Of a stretch of DNA of 64,000 nucleotides, positions 16,423 through 24,660 are shown one piece after another. Location: positions 1 to 64,000 of the forward strand of contig NZ_FNPF01000011.1 of NCBI RefSeq assembly GCF_900107235.1, written 5' to 3'. Position 1 is the first letter of the stretch. Each line of letters begins with the position of its first letter. The DNA comes from Citreimonas salinaria. GTDB taxonomy: Bacteria; Pseudomonadota; Alphaproteobacteria; Rhodobacterales; Rhodobacteraceae. The position numbers and the translations under genes were made by a program. The notes below the pieces were generated by a model. That model was not told the DNA's origin. It did no database searches and was given only the letters and a program-made list of their open reading frames with translations.

Positions 16423-17691
16423 ATGATCGATCTCAGCTTCCGCTCCGGCCTAGCGCCCCGCTTTGCCTCGCCGCCCTCCGGTCCGCTGGAGTGCGACGAC
16501 TTCGTCACGGAAGAGGCCGGCCTGCGCGCCATGCCCGGCCAGGCGCCGCGCGTGGCGATGGAGGTCGAGCAGGGGGCTTTGGTGGCGCAGGGAACGCCGA
16601 TCGCGCGACTGCGCTCGGCGCCCGAAATCTGCTTTGTCGCACAGATGCCGGCCCGTGTCGCCCGGATCGATCTGCTTCAGGGCCATCGGCTTTCCGAGAT
16701 CGTGCTGTTCCGCGAGCCGGGCGGCGACCCGGTTCGCCACGACACGTCCGGGGCGGATACCGAGGCGGGGCTGCGGCTTCTGATGCAGAACGCCGGCCTC
16801 TGGCCTTGGCTGGGGCGCCGGCCCTTCGGCGGGATGCCCGCACCCGACGAGCGTCCGGCGGCGATCATTGTCATGGCGACGGACACGGCCCCGCTCGCCC
16901 CTGATCCGCGGCAGGCGCTGACGGGGCGGGAAGAGGCGTTCGGGCGCGGCCTGCACGCGCTGGCCGGCCTGACCGACGGCCCCGTCCTCGTCTGCCAGCA
17001 GCCCGGCCCGCCGCTGTTCGACGCCGCACTTGCCGGGCGCGTGCGCACGGTGGATTGCGGACCGCGCCATCCGCAGGGATCCGCCGGCCTGCGCGCTCAC
17101 GCGCTGTGCCCCGCCGGGCTCGACCGGCCGGTCTGGGACATCCATGCCGAGGATGTCGCGCATCTGGGTGACCTGCTCGCGACCGGCATCCTGCCGATGA
17201 CGCGCCTTGTCCGCGTCGGCGGCGAGGCGCTGCGCGAGGGGCGGCTGCTGCGCGCCCAGCCCGGGGCTGATCTGCGCGGGCTGGCCCACCGGATCGCGCA
17301 GCCGGGGGCGCATCTTCTTCTTTCGGGGTCGCCGCTGGACGGCCACGAGGCGCATTGGCTGGCGCCGCGCCACCGCCAGGTCACGGTCCTGCCGCGGCGG
17401 GCGGCGGGCGCGCAGCCGCACTGGCTGATCGCCGCGCTGACCCGGTCCGGGACGCCGAAGCCCGTCATCCCGAACGCGGCATTGGACCAGGCCTTTGGCA
17501 ACACGCTGCCCGCGGCGGCCTTCGTCCGGGCTCTCGGCTCGGGCGACGACGAGACCGCGATGAAGATGGGTCTTCTGTCCCTGCTGGAGGAGGACGTGGC
17601 GCTGGCCGACTACGTTCTGGGCGGAGACGCGCATCTGCCCGGCCTGCTGCGGGCAATGCTCGACCGCATCCGGACGGAGTTCGCGGCGTGA
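16423..17691 (+). CDS. nqrA: Na+-translocating NADH:quinone reductase subunit A (divergent)
   Basis: Cytoplasmic-side subunit of 422 residues, slightly shorter than the usual about 446. It starts MIDLSFRSGLAPRFASPPSG and has the barrel-sandwich segment MEVEQGALVAQGTPIAR seen in NqrA/RnfC. It lacks the [4Fe-4S] CxxCxxC motifs of RnfC, which favours NqrA. The sequence is clearly divergent from gammaproteobacterial NqrA. The first gene of a nine-gene operon; its stop overlaps the GTG start of nqrB. Confidence 0.8.
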   Translation: MIDLSFRSGLAPRFASPPSGPLECDDFVTEEAGLRAMPGQAPRVAMEVEQGALVAQGTPIARLRSAPEICFVAQMPARVARIDLLQGHRLSEIVLFREPGGDPVRHDTSGADTEAGLRLLMQNAGLWPWLGRRPFGGMPAPDERPAAIIVMATDTAPLAPDPRQALTGREEAFGRGLHALAGLTDGPVLVCQQPGPPLFDAALAGRVRTVDCGPRHPQGSAGLRAHALCPAGLDRPVWDIHAEDVAHLGDLLATGILPMTRLVRVGGEALREGRLLRAQPGADLRGLAHRIAQPGAHLLLSGSPLDGHEAHWLAPRHRQVTVLPRRAAGAQPHWLIAALTRSGTPKPVIPNAALDQAFGNTLPAAAFVRALGSGDDETAMKMGLLSLLEEDVALADYVLGGDAHLPGLLRAMLDRIRTEFAA

Positions 17692-18470
17692 CGAAGGGGA
17701 TCTGGACGCGCGAGACGGTCGTGCTGATGCTGCTGGCCGCTTATCTGCCGCTGGCGGTCTTCTGGCTGTGGTTCGGCGGGGCCCCGGCGGTGCAGCGGTC
17801 GAGCCTTGCCCTGCTGGTGCTGGGATTCTGGAACCTCGTCTTCCTGCTGGCACGGGCGCAGGCGATCTCGCTCGCCCTGGCGATCACCGCGCTGGCGATC
17901 GCGATGCTGGCGCCCGAAGGGCTGGGGACCTTCCGCCTCGTCCTCGGGATCAGCTTCGGCGCGGTGATGGGAGAGCTGGTCTTCGGCGGCTGGGGCCGGA
18001 ACGTCGTGCATCCGGCCACCGTGGCGCTGTCCTTCCTGGGCTTCGGCTTTCCGGGCTTTCCGTGGCCCGACTTCCTGGCGCCCGTGGCCTGGGCCGCGAT
18101 ACCCGCCGCACTGATCGGATTGGCGACGGGCGTGCTGCCCGGTGGTGTCATCGCTGGCGCCGCGCTGGTGGCTGCCGTGACCTTCGCGCTGGGCCTGCTG
18201 TCCCAAGCCGCGCTGCCCGCCGCGGGGATCGTGCTGGTCCTGCTGGTGGCCGATCCGGTCACCAGCGCCACCACCCATTTCGCGCGCTGGCTGAACGGCG
18301 CCCTTTACGCCGGGTTCGTGACCCTGTTCGCGGCGGGCTGGCAGGGAGCCGCGCCCGCGCAATACGCGGTGGCCGCCGCCCTTCTGACCTCGCTTGCGGC
18401 GCCTCTGCTGGACGAGATGGCACTTGCTCTCTGGTATGCACGCAGACGGAGGCGTCATGGCGCGCAGTGA
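17688..18470 (+). CDS. nqrB: Nqr subunit B, shortened, lacking the flavinylation motif
   Basis: Membrane subunit of 260 residues with about 8-10 hydrophobic segments. NqrB is normally about 400-415 and RnfD about 350. The conserved GELVFGGWGRNVVHPATVA and the later LVADPVTSATTHFARWLNGALYAG, with the C-terminal LAAPLLDE, identify the family. The N-terminal soluble extension is absent. The D-x-x-SGAT-x motif that carries covalent FMN in canonical NqrB is not found: the equivalent loop (FGFPGFPWPDFLAP) is short and has no Thr. TSATT is a different conserved position. Starts with GTG overlapping the nqrA stop. Electron flow past NqrC must differ, or a non-standard flavin site is used. Confidence 0.8.
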   Translation: MTKGIWTRETVVLMLLAAYLPLAVFWLWFGGAPAVQRSSLALLVLGFWNLVFLLARAQAISLALAITALAIAMLAPEGLGTFRLVLGISFGAVMGELVFGGWGRNVVHPATVALSFLGFGFPGFPWPDFLAPVAWAAIPAALIGLATGVLPGGVIAGAALVAAVTFALGLLSQAALPAAGIVLVLLVADPVTSATTHFARWLNGALYAGFVTLFAAGWQGAAPAQYAVAAALLTSLAAPLLDEMALALWYARRRRRHGAQ

Positions 18471-19251
18471 CTGGAATCCCTGGCGCAGGCTGTTGGCCCT
18501 GCCCAACGAAAGCCGGACCAAGACGCTGGTCATCGCCTTTCTCGTCGCCAGCGTCTGCGCGTTGATGGTCAGCGGCGCCACGGTCCTGCTGCGCCCGATC
18601 CAGACGGCCAACCGCGCGGCCGAGGAACAGGCCCGGATCGAAACGCTGGTGCGCGGCATCCCGGGCATGGCCGACCTGCTGGAGCAGTCTGGTGGCACCC
18701 TGTCCACCGTGGTCGTTAACCTGGAAACGGGGCGCGCGGCCGAGGATGTCACGGCCGAGACGCTACCCGTTACGCTGGCCGATGCCGCGAACTGGAGCAC
18801 GCTCGAACCCGGAGAGGACATCGCCGGGCTGGGCCAGCGGCCTGATTTCGCGCAGATCTTCCTGCTGCGGGAAGGCGAGGACATCTCGCTGGTGCTGCTG
18901 CCGATGACGGGGCAGGGCTATGGCGGGCGCATCGACGCGATCATGGCGCTGCGTGGCGACATGAACACGATCGCGGGGGTCGCCGTCACCAATCATTCCG
19001 AAACGCCCGGCCTTGGGGGCCGGATCGAGGAACCGGCCTGGCAGGCGGATTTCCCCGGCACCGAACTGCGCGGCCCGAACGGCGACATGCGCTTTTCGGT
19101 GGCGCGCGGCGAGGCGTCGAGCCCCTACGAGGTCGACGGGATTACCGGCGCCACCCGCACCGGGCGCGGCTTCACCAACATGGTGCGCTTCTGGCTTGGC
19201 CCCGAAGGCTATGGCCCGCTGATCCGCGCCATCCAGCGCGGGGAGTTCTGA
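18457..19251 (+). CDS. nqrC: Nqr subunit C, periplasmic FMN-bearing subunit
   Basis: Subunit of 264 residues with one N-terminal membrane anchor (about residues 24-45) and a periplasmic FMN-binding domain. The covalent attachment motif is DGITGATRTG with Thr at about residue 233. The conserved HSETPGLGGRIEEPAW is at residues 180-195. ApbE encoded in the same operon would attach FMN to this Thr through a phosphoester. The ATG at 18457 has GGAGG upstream and overlaps the end of nqrB by 14 nt. It is the subunit best placed to hand electrons to a periplasmic acceptor such as the adjacent pentaheme cytochrome; that step is inference. Confidence 0.9.
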   Translation: MARSDWNPWRRLLALPNESRTKTLVIAFLVASVCALMVSGATVLLRPIQTANRAAEEQARIETLVRGIPGMADLLEQSGGTLSTVVVNLETGRAAEDVTAETLPVTLADAANWSTLEPGEDIAGLGQRPDFAQIFLLREGEDISLVLLPMTGQGYGGRIDAIMALRGDMNTIAGVAVTNHSETPGLGGRIEEPAWQADFPGTELRGPNGDMRFSVARGEASSPYEVDGITGATRTGRGFTNMVRFWLGPEGYGPLIRAIQRGEF

Positions 19252-19254
19252 GCC

Positions 19255-19920
19255 GTGGCCCCCCGTACGGATTTTTGGGCCATCCTGACCGAGCCGCTGA
19301 TCCGGCAGAACCCGGTGACGCTGCAGATCCTCGGCATCTGCTCGGCGCTTGCGGTGACCACGTCACTGCCGACCGCGCTCACCATGTCGGTGTCGCTGAC
19401 CGTGGTGCTGACGCTTTCCGCCATGCTCATCAGCCTGATCCGCCGGCACATCCCGGATTCGATCCGGCTGATCGTGCAGATCGTCATCATCGCCTCGCTG
19501 GTGGTCGTCATCGACCAGTTCCTTCAGGCCTATTTCGCCGAGATCAGCCGCGCCCTGTCGATCTATGTCAGCCTGATCACCACCAACTGCCTCGTCCTCG
19601 GCCGGACCGAGGCCTATGCTCGCCATCATGCGCCACTTCCCGCGGCGGTCGACGCCTTCGGCAACGGGCTGGGCTATTCGCTGATCCTGATCATCATCGG
19701 CGGGACGCGAGAGCTGTTCGGCCAGGGCAGCCTGTTCGGCGAGCAGGTCCTCCCGCTGGCCTCGGAGGGAGGCTGGTTCACCCCGCTGGGCCTGATGCTG
19801 CTGGCGCCTTCCGCCTTCTTCCTGCTGGGAGGGCTGGTCTGGGCGATCCGCTCGTGGCGCATCGAGCAGGCCGAGGCGCCCGAGCATGCCTCTCCCGCGC
19901 AGGCGAGGGCCGCCGAATGA
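19255..19920 (+). CDS. nqrD: Nqr subunit D
   Basis: Integral membrane subunit of 221 residues with about six helices. The two cysteines that, with NqrE, hold the intramembrane [2Fe-2S] cluster are visible in ILGICSALAVTTSL and ITTNCLVLGRTEAYA. GYSLILIIIGGTRELFGQGSLFG is a strongly conserved NqrD/RnfE stretch. A C-terminal Ala-rich tail is unusual but harmless. Starts at GTG 19255, three bases after nqrC; its stop overlaps the nqrE ATG (ATGA). Confidence 0.93.
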   Translation: MAPRTDFWAILTEPLIRQNPVTLQILGICSALAVTTSLPTALTMSVSLTVVLTLSAMLISLIRRHIPDSIRLIVQIVIIASLVVVIDQFLQAYFAEISRALSIYVSLITTNCLVLGRTEAYARHHAPLPAAVDAFGNGLGYSLILIIIGGTRELFGQGSLFGEQVLPLASEGGWFTPLGLMLLAPSAFFLLGGLVWAIRSWRIEQAEAPEHASPAQARAAE

Positions 19921-20531
19921 CCGGTCTCTGGGCACTTTTCCTGGGGGCGGCATTCGTCGACAACATGCCGCTGACCCTGTTCCTGGGGCTGTGCACCTTC
20001 CTTGCGCTGTCGAAACGGCCCGAAAGCGCCATGGGGCTGGGGGTTGCGATGACCGGCGTCATGGGCGTGACGGTGCCGCTGAACTGGCTGATCTATCAGG
20101 GGCTGCTGGCACCGGGCGCCTGGGCCTGGATCGGCATGCCGGAACTCGACCTGTCCTACCTGTCGCTCATCGCCTTCATCGGGGTGATCGCGGCGACGGT
20201 GCAGCTGCTGGAGATGGTGCTCGACCGGTTTTTCCCCACCATCCATGCCGCATTCGGAGCCTTCCTGCCATTGCTGACCGTGCAATGCGCAATCCTGGGC
20301 GGCAGCCTGTTCATGGTCGACCGATCCTACGACTTGGCCGAATCCGTGGTCTTCGGCCTTGGCAGCGGGCTGGGCTTCGGCGTCGCAGTGGTGATGCTGG
20401 GCGCGATCCGCACGCGGCTGTCCTATGCTGACCTGCCGGCGGGCCTGCGGGGGCTCGGCATCGCCTTCATCCTGACGGGCCTGATGTCGCTCGGCTTCGC
20501 CTCGTTCGCGCAGATGGCGTTGTCGCAATGA
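19917..20531 (+). CDS. nqrE: Nqr subunit E
   Basis: Integral membrane subunit of 204 residues, paired with NqrD in inverted topology. The cluster cysteines are in LFLGLCTFLALSK and LLTVQCAILGGSLF. DNMPLTLFLG, with the VDN start of the helix, and GLGSGLGFGVAVVMLGAIR are typical. It overlaps both neighbours by the four bases ATGA, a sign of tight translational coupling. Confidence 0.93.
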   Translation: MTGLWALFLGAAFVDNMPLTLFLGLCTFLALSKRPESAMGLGVAMTGVMGVTVPLNWLIYQGLLAPGAWAWIGMPELDLSYLSLIAFIGVIAATVQLLEMVLDRFFPTIHAAFGAFLPLLTVQCAILGGSLFMVDRSYDLAESVVFGLGSGLGFGVAVVMLGAIRTRLSYADLPAGLRGLGIAFILTGLMSLGFASFAQMALSQ

Positions 20532-21751
20532 CGGAGATCGTGCTGGGCAGCCTGGTGATCGTGGCGCTGGTCCTGGGGCTTGCGACCGGGCTTCTGGCAG
20601 TCCGGCGGCGGCTGATGCCTTCCGGCGGGGTCGATGTCGACGTCAACGGCGCGCTGCACGTGACGGCCCGGCGCGGGGCGAAGCTGCTCGACGTCCTGCA
20701 CGACGCCGAGATCCGCATTCCCGCGGCCTGCGGCGGCAAAGGGACCTGCGGGCTGTGCCGCGTCACCGTGCTGGGCGAGGGTGCCGGCGCGCCGCAGGCG
20801 ACCGAGCGCGGCGTCCTGTCCCCGAAGGAGCGGCGCGATCAGGTCCGCCTTGCCTGCCAGACCAGCCTGCGCGGCGATTGTCAGGTACACGTCCCCGAGG
20901 GCATCCTGAGCGCGGGCGCGGGCTTTGCCTGCACCGTCGCCTCGACGCGCATGCTGGCTCCCCTGATCCGTGAAATCGTGCTCACGCTGCCAGGCGACCG
21001 TCCCTCGACCTTCCGCGCCGGGGACTTCATGCAGATCACGGCGCCGCCCTACCGCCTCGACTTCGCGTCGCTGGACCTGCCCGAGGCCTTCCGTGACGCC
21101 TGGCAGATCGCCGGCTGGCACTCCATGAAGGTCGCCTCCGAGGTCGAGGTGACGCGCGCCTACTCGCTGGCCAGCCGGCCCGAGGATGCAGGCAATGCGG
21201 TATTCAACATCCGCCTCGCCGTGCCGCCCGCCGGGCGCGAGGCCGAGGTCCCGCCCGGCCTCGTCTCGTCCTGGCTGTTCTCGCTGGAGCCCGGAGATAC
21301 GGTCGTGGCCTCCGGCCCGTTCGGCGATTTCCACGTCCAGCCCGGCGAGCGCGAGATGGTGTTCATCGGCGGCGGCGTCGGCATGGCACCGCTGCGCGCG
21401 ATGATCCATCAGGAGCTTGGCCGAGGCACCGCCCGGCGCATCCGCTACTTCTACGGCGCACGCACCGCCGCCGACCTGTTCTACGCCGACGAATTCGCGA
21501 CCCTGTCGGAAACCCACGCCAATTTCAGTTTCACGCCGGCGCTGTCCGACCCCGCCCCCGGCGACCGCTGGACCGGTGCGATCGGCTTCATTCACGAGAT
21601 CCTGCGCGCAGAGATGAGCGGCCACCCCGCCCCGGAAGACTGCGAGTACTACCTCTGCGGGCCGCCGGTTATGATCTCGGCCGTCCTCGCCACGCTGGAG
21701 CGGCTGGGCGTCGAGGCTTCCACCATATACTATGACGACTTCGGAGCCTGA
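20528..21751 (+). CDS. nqrF: Nqr subunit F, NADH dehydrogenase module
   Basis: Electron-input subunit of 407 residues, the standard length. An N-terminal membrane helix (residues 3-24) precedes a plant-type [2Fe-2S] domain with C68, C74, C77 and C110 (ACGGKGTCGLC and LACQTS). The FAD domain has the RAYSLASRP motif (RxYS) and the NADH domain GGGVGMAPLRAM; the C-terminal YDDFGA is typical. It oxidises cytosolic NADH and passes electrons to the NqrD/E cluster. All cofactor motifs are intact. Confidence 0.95.
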   Translation: MTEIVLGSLVIVALVLGLATGLLAVRRRLMPSGGVDVDVNGALHVTARRGAKLLDVLHDAEIRIPAACGGKGTCGLCRVTVLGEGAGAPQATERGVLSPKERRDQVRLACQTSLRGDCQVHVPEGILSAGAGFACTVASTRMLAPLIREIVLTLPGDRPSTFRAGDFMQITAPPYRLDFASLDLPEAFRDAWQIAGWHSMKVASEVEVTRAYSLASRPEDAGNAVFNIRLAVPPAGREAEVPPGLVSSWLFSLEPGDTVVASGPFGDFHVQPGEREMVFIGGGVGMAPLRAMIHQELGRGTARRIRYFYGARTAADLFYADEFATLSETHANFSFTPALSDPAPGDRWTGAIGFIHEILRAEMSGHPAPEDCEYYLCGPPVMISAVLATLERLGVEASTIYYDDFGA

Positions 21752-21754
21752 GAT

Positions 21755-22747
21755 ATGAAAAGACACCTCGCCTCGCGCCGCGGTTTTCTGGGTCTGCTCG
21801 GGGCGACGCTCGCCTGTCCCTTGCTCACCCGCCCCGCCTTGGCCCGCGCCGCCGCGCTCGAATCTCTGACGGGCGAAGCCTTCGGCACGACCTGGCGGAT
21901 CGTGGGGCCTTCGGGGGCGGACCTTAGGCCGTTGCGACCGGCGATCGACGCCCTTTTCGCCGGCATCGACGCCGAGATGTCGCCCTGGCGCACCGACAGC
22001 ACCATCGGCCGCTTCAATGCCGGTACCCTGACAGAGTTGAGGGGCGCCGAACTGGTCCATGTGGCACAGGCGGCGCTGGCCCTCGCCGGCGACAGCGAAG
22101 GCACATTCGACCCCACGGTCGGTCCGCTCGTCGCCCGCTGGGGGTTCGGCCCGATCGAGCGCGGCGGCGCGCCCGGCTGGCGCGGGCTGGACGTGTTCCC
22201 GGGGCGGATCGCCAAGCGACGGCAGGACCTGACGCTGGATCTGTGCGGGATCGCGAAGGGTCGCGCGCTCGACTGCGCCACCGAACTGACACGGGGTAGC
22301 GGCCTCGACTTTCTACTGCTCGACTTGGGGGGAGAGCTGCGCGCGCTGGGGCCGCATCCCTCCGGCCGAGACTGGCAGGTGGCGGTGGAACACCCGCACG
22401 CGGGAAACCATACGCCCGCCATCCTGCACCTGCCCGCCGGCATGTCCGTGGCGACATCCGGCCTGGGCGCGCAGAGCTTCGCGCTGGGTCCGCGCATCTG
22501 GGGCCACATCATCGACCCCGCGACCGCCGGCCCGGTGGAAGGGCGCCTGCGCTCGGTCTCGGTCCTGCAGGCGGATGCGATGGCCGCCGACGGCTGGGCC
22601 ACCGCCCTCTTCGCGGCCGGCGACGTTGGCGGCCCGGCGCTTGCCCGCGCCCGCGACATCCCCGCGCTGTTCCTGTTCGAGGACGACTCCTCGCTGCACC
22701 ACATCTCAACGGGCGGCCTTGGCGACGTGCTGACATGGAGAGGATAG
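21755..22747 (+). CDS. apbE: FAD:protein FMN transferase (ApbE)
   Basis: Flavin transferase of 330 residues that attaches FMN to Thr in the S/TGAT motif of extracytoplasmic flavoproteins. The N-terminus has a twin-arginine signal (SRRGFLGLLGATLA), which suggests export folded through Tat. Family stretches include GTTWRIV, DLCGIAKGRALD, LLLDLGGELRALG, MSVATSGLGAQSF and HIIDPATAGPVE. The target in this operon is NqrC (T233); NqrB shows no motif. It starts three bases after the nqrF stop. Confidence 0.93.
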   Translation: MKRHLASRRGFLGLLGATLACPLLTRPALARAAALESLTGEAFGTTWRIVGPSGADLRPLRPAIDALFAGIDAEMSPWRTDSTIGRFNAGTLTELRGAELVHVAQAALALAGDSEGTFDPTVGPLVARWGFGPIERGGAPGWRGLDVFPGRIAKRRQDLTLDLCGIAKGRALDCATELTRGSGLDFLLLDLGGELRALGPHPSGRDWQVAVEHPHAGNHTPAILHLPAGMSVATSGLGAQSFALGPRIWGHIIDPATAGPVEGRLRSVSVLQADAMAADGWATALFAAGDVGGPALARARDIPALFLFEDDSSLHHISTGGLGDVLTWRG

Positions 22748-22751
22748 CGGG

Positions 22752-22931
22752 ATGACAGAGTTGATCTTCGCCGTCGCGATCGTCACCCTCGCCGCATTGG
22801 GCCTCGGCCTCGGCCTGATCCTCGGCCGGGGGCCGGCCCTCACCAGTTGCAGCGCGGCAGCCTGCCTGCCCGAGGGGCGCTGCGCGGACTGCCCGCTGCG
22901 CCGGGAAACCGAAGAAGAAGTGCCGCGATGA
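22752..22931 (+). CDS. nqrM: NqrM, Nqr maturation protein (small membrane Cys protein)
   Basis: A 59-residue protein: one membrane helix (about residues 4-24), then a short cytosolic tail with four cysteines at 33, 38, 44 and 47 (SCSAAACLPEGRCADC). This is the layout of NqrM (DUF539), which in Vibrio is needed to deliver iron for the NqrD/E [2Fe-2S] cluster. The ATG lies 4 nt after apbE and the stop overlaps the next gene by ATGA. Presence of a maturation factor implies that the complex is assembled. Confidence 0.85.
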   Translation: MTELIFAVAIVTLAALGLGLGLILGRGPALTSCSAAACLPEGRCADCPLRRETEEEVPR

Positions 22932-23320
22932 GCGCGATGCGAATCCTGTCGATCATGCGTGAGGACTTTCCCACGCTTGCGCCGACGACCCCGATCCGCC
23001 GCGCCGCCGCCCTTCTGGTCGAGGCGCGCGCCTCTGCGGCTCCGGTTCTGGGCGAGGACGGAGTCCTGGCCGGCATCCTCAGCCAGAAGGACTGCTTCCG
23101 CCCCGCGCTCCATGCGAGCTATTACCGCGAATGGACGGGCAGCGTCGCGGATCACATGACGCGAGAGGTCGTTCTCGTCGACATGCGGGACGAGTTGATC
23201 AAGGTCGCGGAGATGTTCCTGCACCACCGGCACCGCGCATTTCCGGTGCGAGACGGTGGCCGCATCGTCGGTATTGTTCGCCGCTCAGATGTCCTTGCGA
23301 GTTTGTTGAGCTTGGGGTGA
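22928..23320 (+). CDS. Tandem CBS-domain protein at the end of the nqr operon
   Basis: Cytosolic protein of 130 residues made of two CBS domains (about residues 5-62 and 72-129), with PTLAPTTPIRRAAALLVE and APVLGEDGVLAGILSQKDC in the first and RAFPVRDGGRIVGIVRRSDVL in the second. Such pairs bind adenine nucleotides and act as energy sensors. Its start overlaps the nqrM stop, so it is translated with the complex. A regulatory link to Nqr activity is a reasonable guess, not shown by the sequence. Confidence 0.9.
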   Translation: MSAMRILSIMREDFPTLAPTTPIRRAAALLVEARASAAPVLGEDGVLAGILSQKDCFRPALHASYYREWTGSVADHMTREVVLVDMRDELIKVAEMFLHHRHRAFPVRDGGRIVGIVRRSDVLASLLSLG

Positions 23321-23679
23321 TGCTCTTCTGGAACGTTTTACGGCGCGCATCGACCGGCAAGCGCCGCCTTCGCTGCAGGCGCAGCCGTCAAAGATTTCCA
23401 GTGGTCGTTGGTGGGCGCATGGTGGCGGAACAATCGATCATCTTGTGGTGCCGGAGGGCAGAAGAGCCCGGCGGTGTCGCGGCCTCTCCCCAGCATGTGG
23501 ATGCTCCCGCTTGGCCTGCTGCTTCTGGCATCGGAGGTGCCCTGCCTTCAGGGTCGGGTTGCCGGCCTGACCATCCGCGGCCGCCGCCTGATCAGAGGTT
23601 GGCTTCCGAGCTTTGAAAAACCTGGGCTGCGTATCCGCCGTGCGCACTAGGCCGAAGCACCCCGTTCACATGCATCCTT
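23321..23679. other. Gene-poor stretch between convergent units
   Basis: About 360 nt between the plus-strand nqr operon and the minus-strand oxidoreductase. Open frames on both strands lack starts with ribosome sites and any family resemblance. No clear terminator hairpin was found. Confidence 0.4.
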
Positions 23680-24642
23680 TCAGCCCATTCCACGCAACAT
23701 GGCCTCAACCAGTTGCTGCACCCGGAGCGCTTCCCGTGGGGATGCCAGCCGGTGAGGCTGGCCGGCGATGCAAAGCTGCAACTCGTCCAGCTGTGCTTTC
23801 AGGCTGGTCGCCCGGGGGTCTTCAGGGCGTGGGCGGATCTCGGAGAATGCGCCTCCGTCCGAAACGGCGTCGATGTAGAAATCGGTGATCCGTCGGCTTG
23901 TCCGCGTTCCCTTGATTGTCAGTTCCTGCCGGTCCGGAAGTGCACCGCCCACGCTCGCAAGAACGGTCACCGGACGGCCATCCGCTGTCAGAAGACGTGC
24001 CGCCATCTGCGTTTCGCTCAAGGCCGGGTCGGATGGGTACGAAGGGCGGGCCCATTCCACGGTAAGTGGGCCCAGCACACGTTCGGTGAAGAACAGGAAG
24101 TGCGAGACGACCTCTCGTGTCATTCCACCTTCGTCGCGATAGCGCAGCCAGTCCGCCGCCTGCTGCCATGCGCGCGGCCAAGCGCCGTAGGTCAGGATGA
24201 TCTCGGCTCCTACAAGATCGCCCATCGCGCCGGATTCGGCGGCGGCCGAGACGTCCGCCAGCGCGTCGCCAGAGGCCTGCACGAAGTTCACCGCAGCCGG
24301 GACGCCCGAGGCTTCGAGACGTGCGACGAGATCCTCGCTCGCGTCGAGATCCACGCCAAGCGGCTTTTCCAGGAAGACGGCCTGCCCGGCCGCCGCAGCG
24401 GCAAGCGTGTAGGCCCGCCGCGGTCCGGGCGGGCAGGCCAGGTAAACGAGATCCGCGGCATCCATCGCGGCCTCGGCGCTTGGGGTCAGAACGGCGTCCG
24501 GGGCGATGGCCCGGGCGGCCGCACAGGCATCCGGATCAGGGTCCCAGAGTGTGACCGGGGAGAAGTCGTCGTGCCGGACCATGTGCTCCAACATGCGCCT
24601 GCCCATGATCCCCAGACCGATGATCGCCGTCTTCACCGTCAT
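23680..24642 (-). CDS. Gfo/Idh/MocA-family NAD(P)-dependent oxidoreductase
   Basis: Dehydrogenase of 320 residues. The Rossmann fold starts at once with TAIIGLGIMGRRMLEHMV. The conserved EKPLGVDLDASEDLV segment holds the catalytic Lys. The C-terminal domain (from about residue 125) is a Gfo/Idh/MocA alpha/beta substrate domain with GGMTREVVSHFLFF. The substrate is not evident; relatives oxidise sugars, inositols or biliverdin. It lies 18 nt after the acetamidase-like gene on the same strand and may be its partner. Confidence 0.82.
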   Translation of the reverse strand: MTVKTAIIGLGIMGRRMLEHMVRHDDFSPVTLWDPDPDACAAARAIAPDAVLTPSAEAAMDAADLVYLACPPGPRRAYTLAAAAAGQAVFLEKPLGVDLDASEDLVARLEASGVPAAVNFVQASGDALADVSAAAESGAMGDLVGAEIILTYGAWPRAWQQAADWLRYRDEGGMTREVVSHFLFFTERVLGPLTVEWARPSYPSDPALSETQMAARLLTADGRPVTVLASVGGALPDRQELTIKGTRTSRRITDFYIDAVSDGGAFSEIRPRPEDPRATSLKAQLDELQLCIAGQPHRLASPREALRVQQLVEAMLRGMG

Positions 24643-24660
24643 TTTTCGCTTCCTCGTCTT

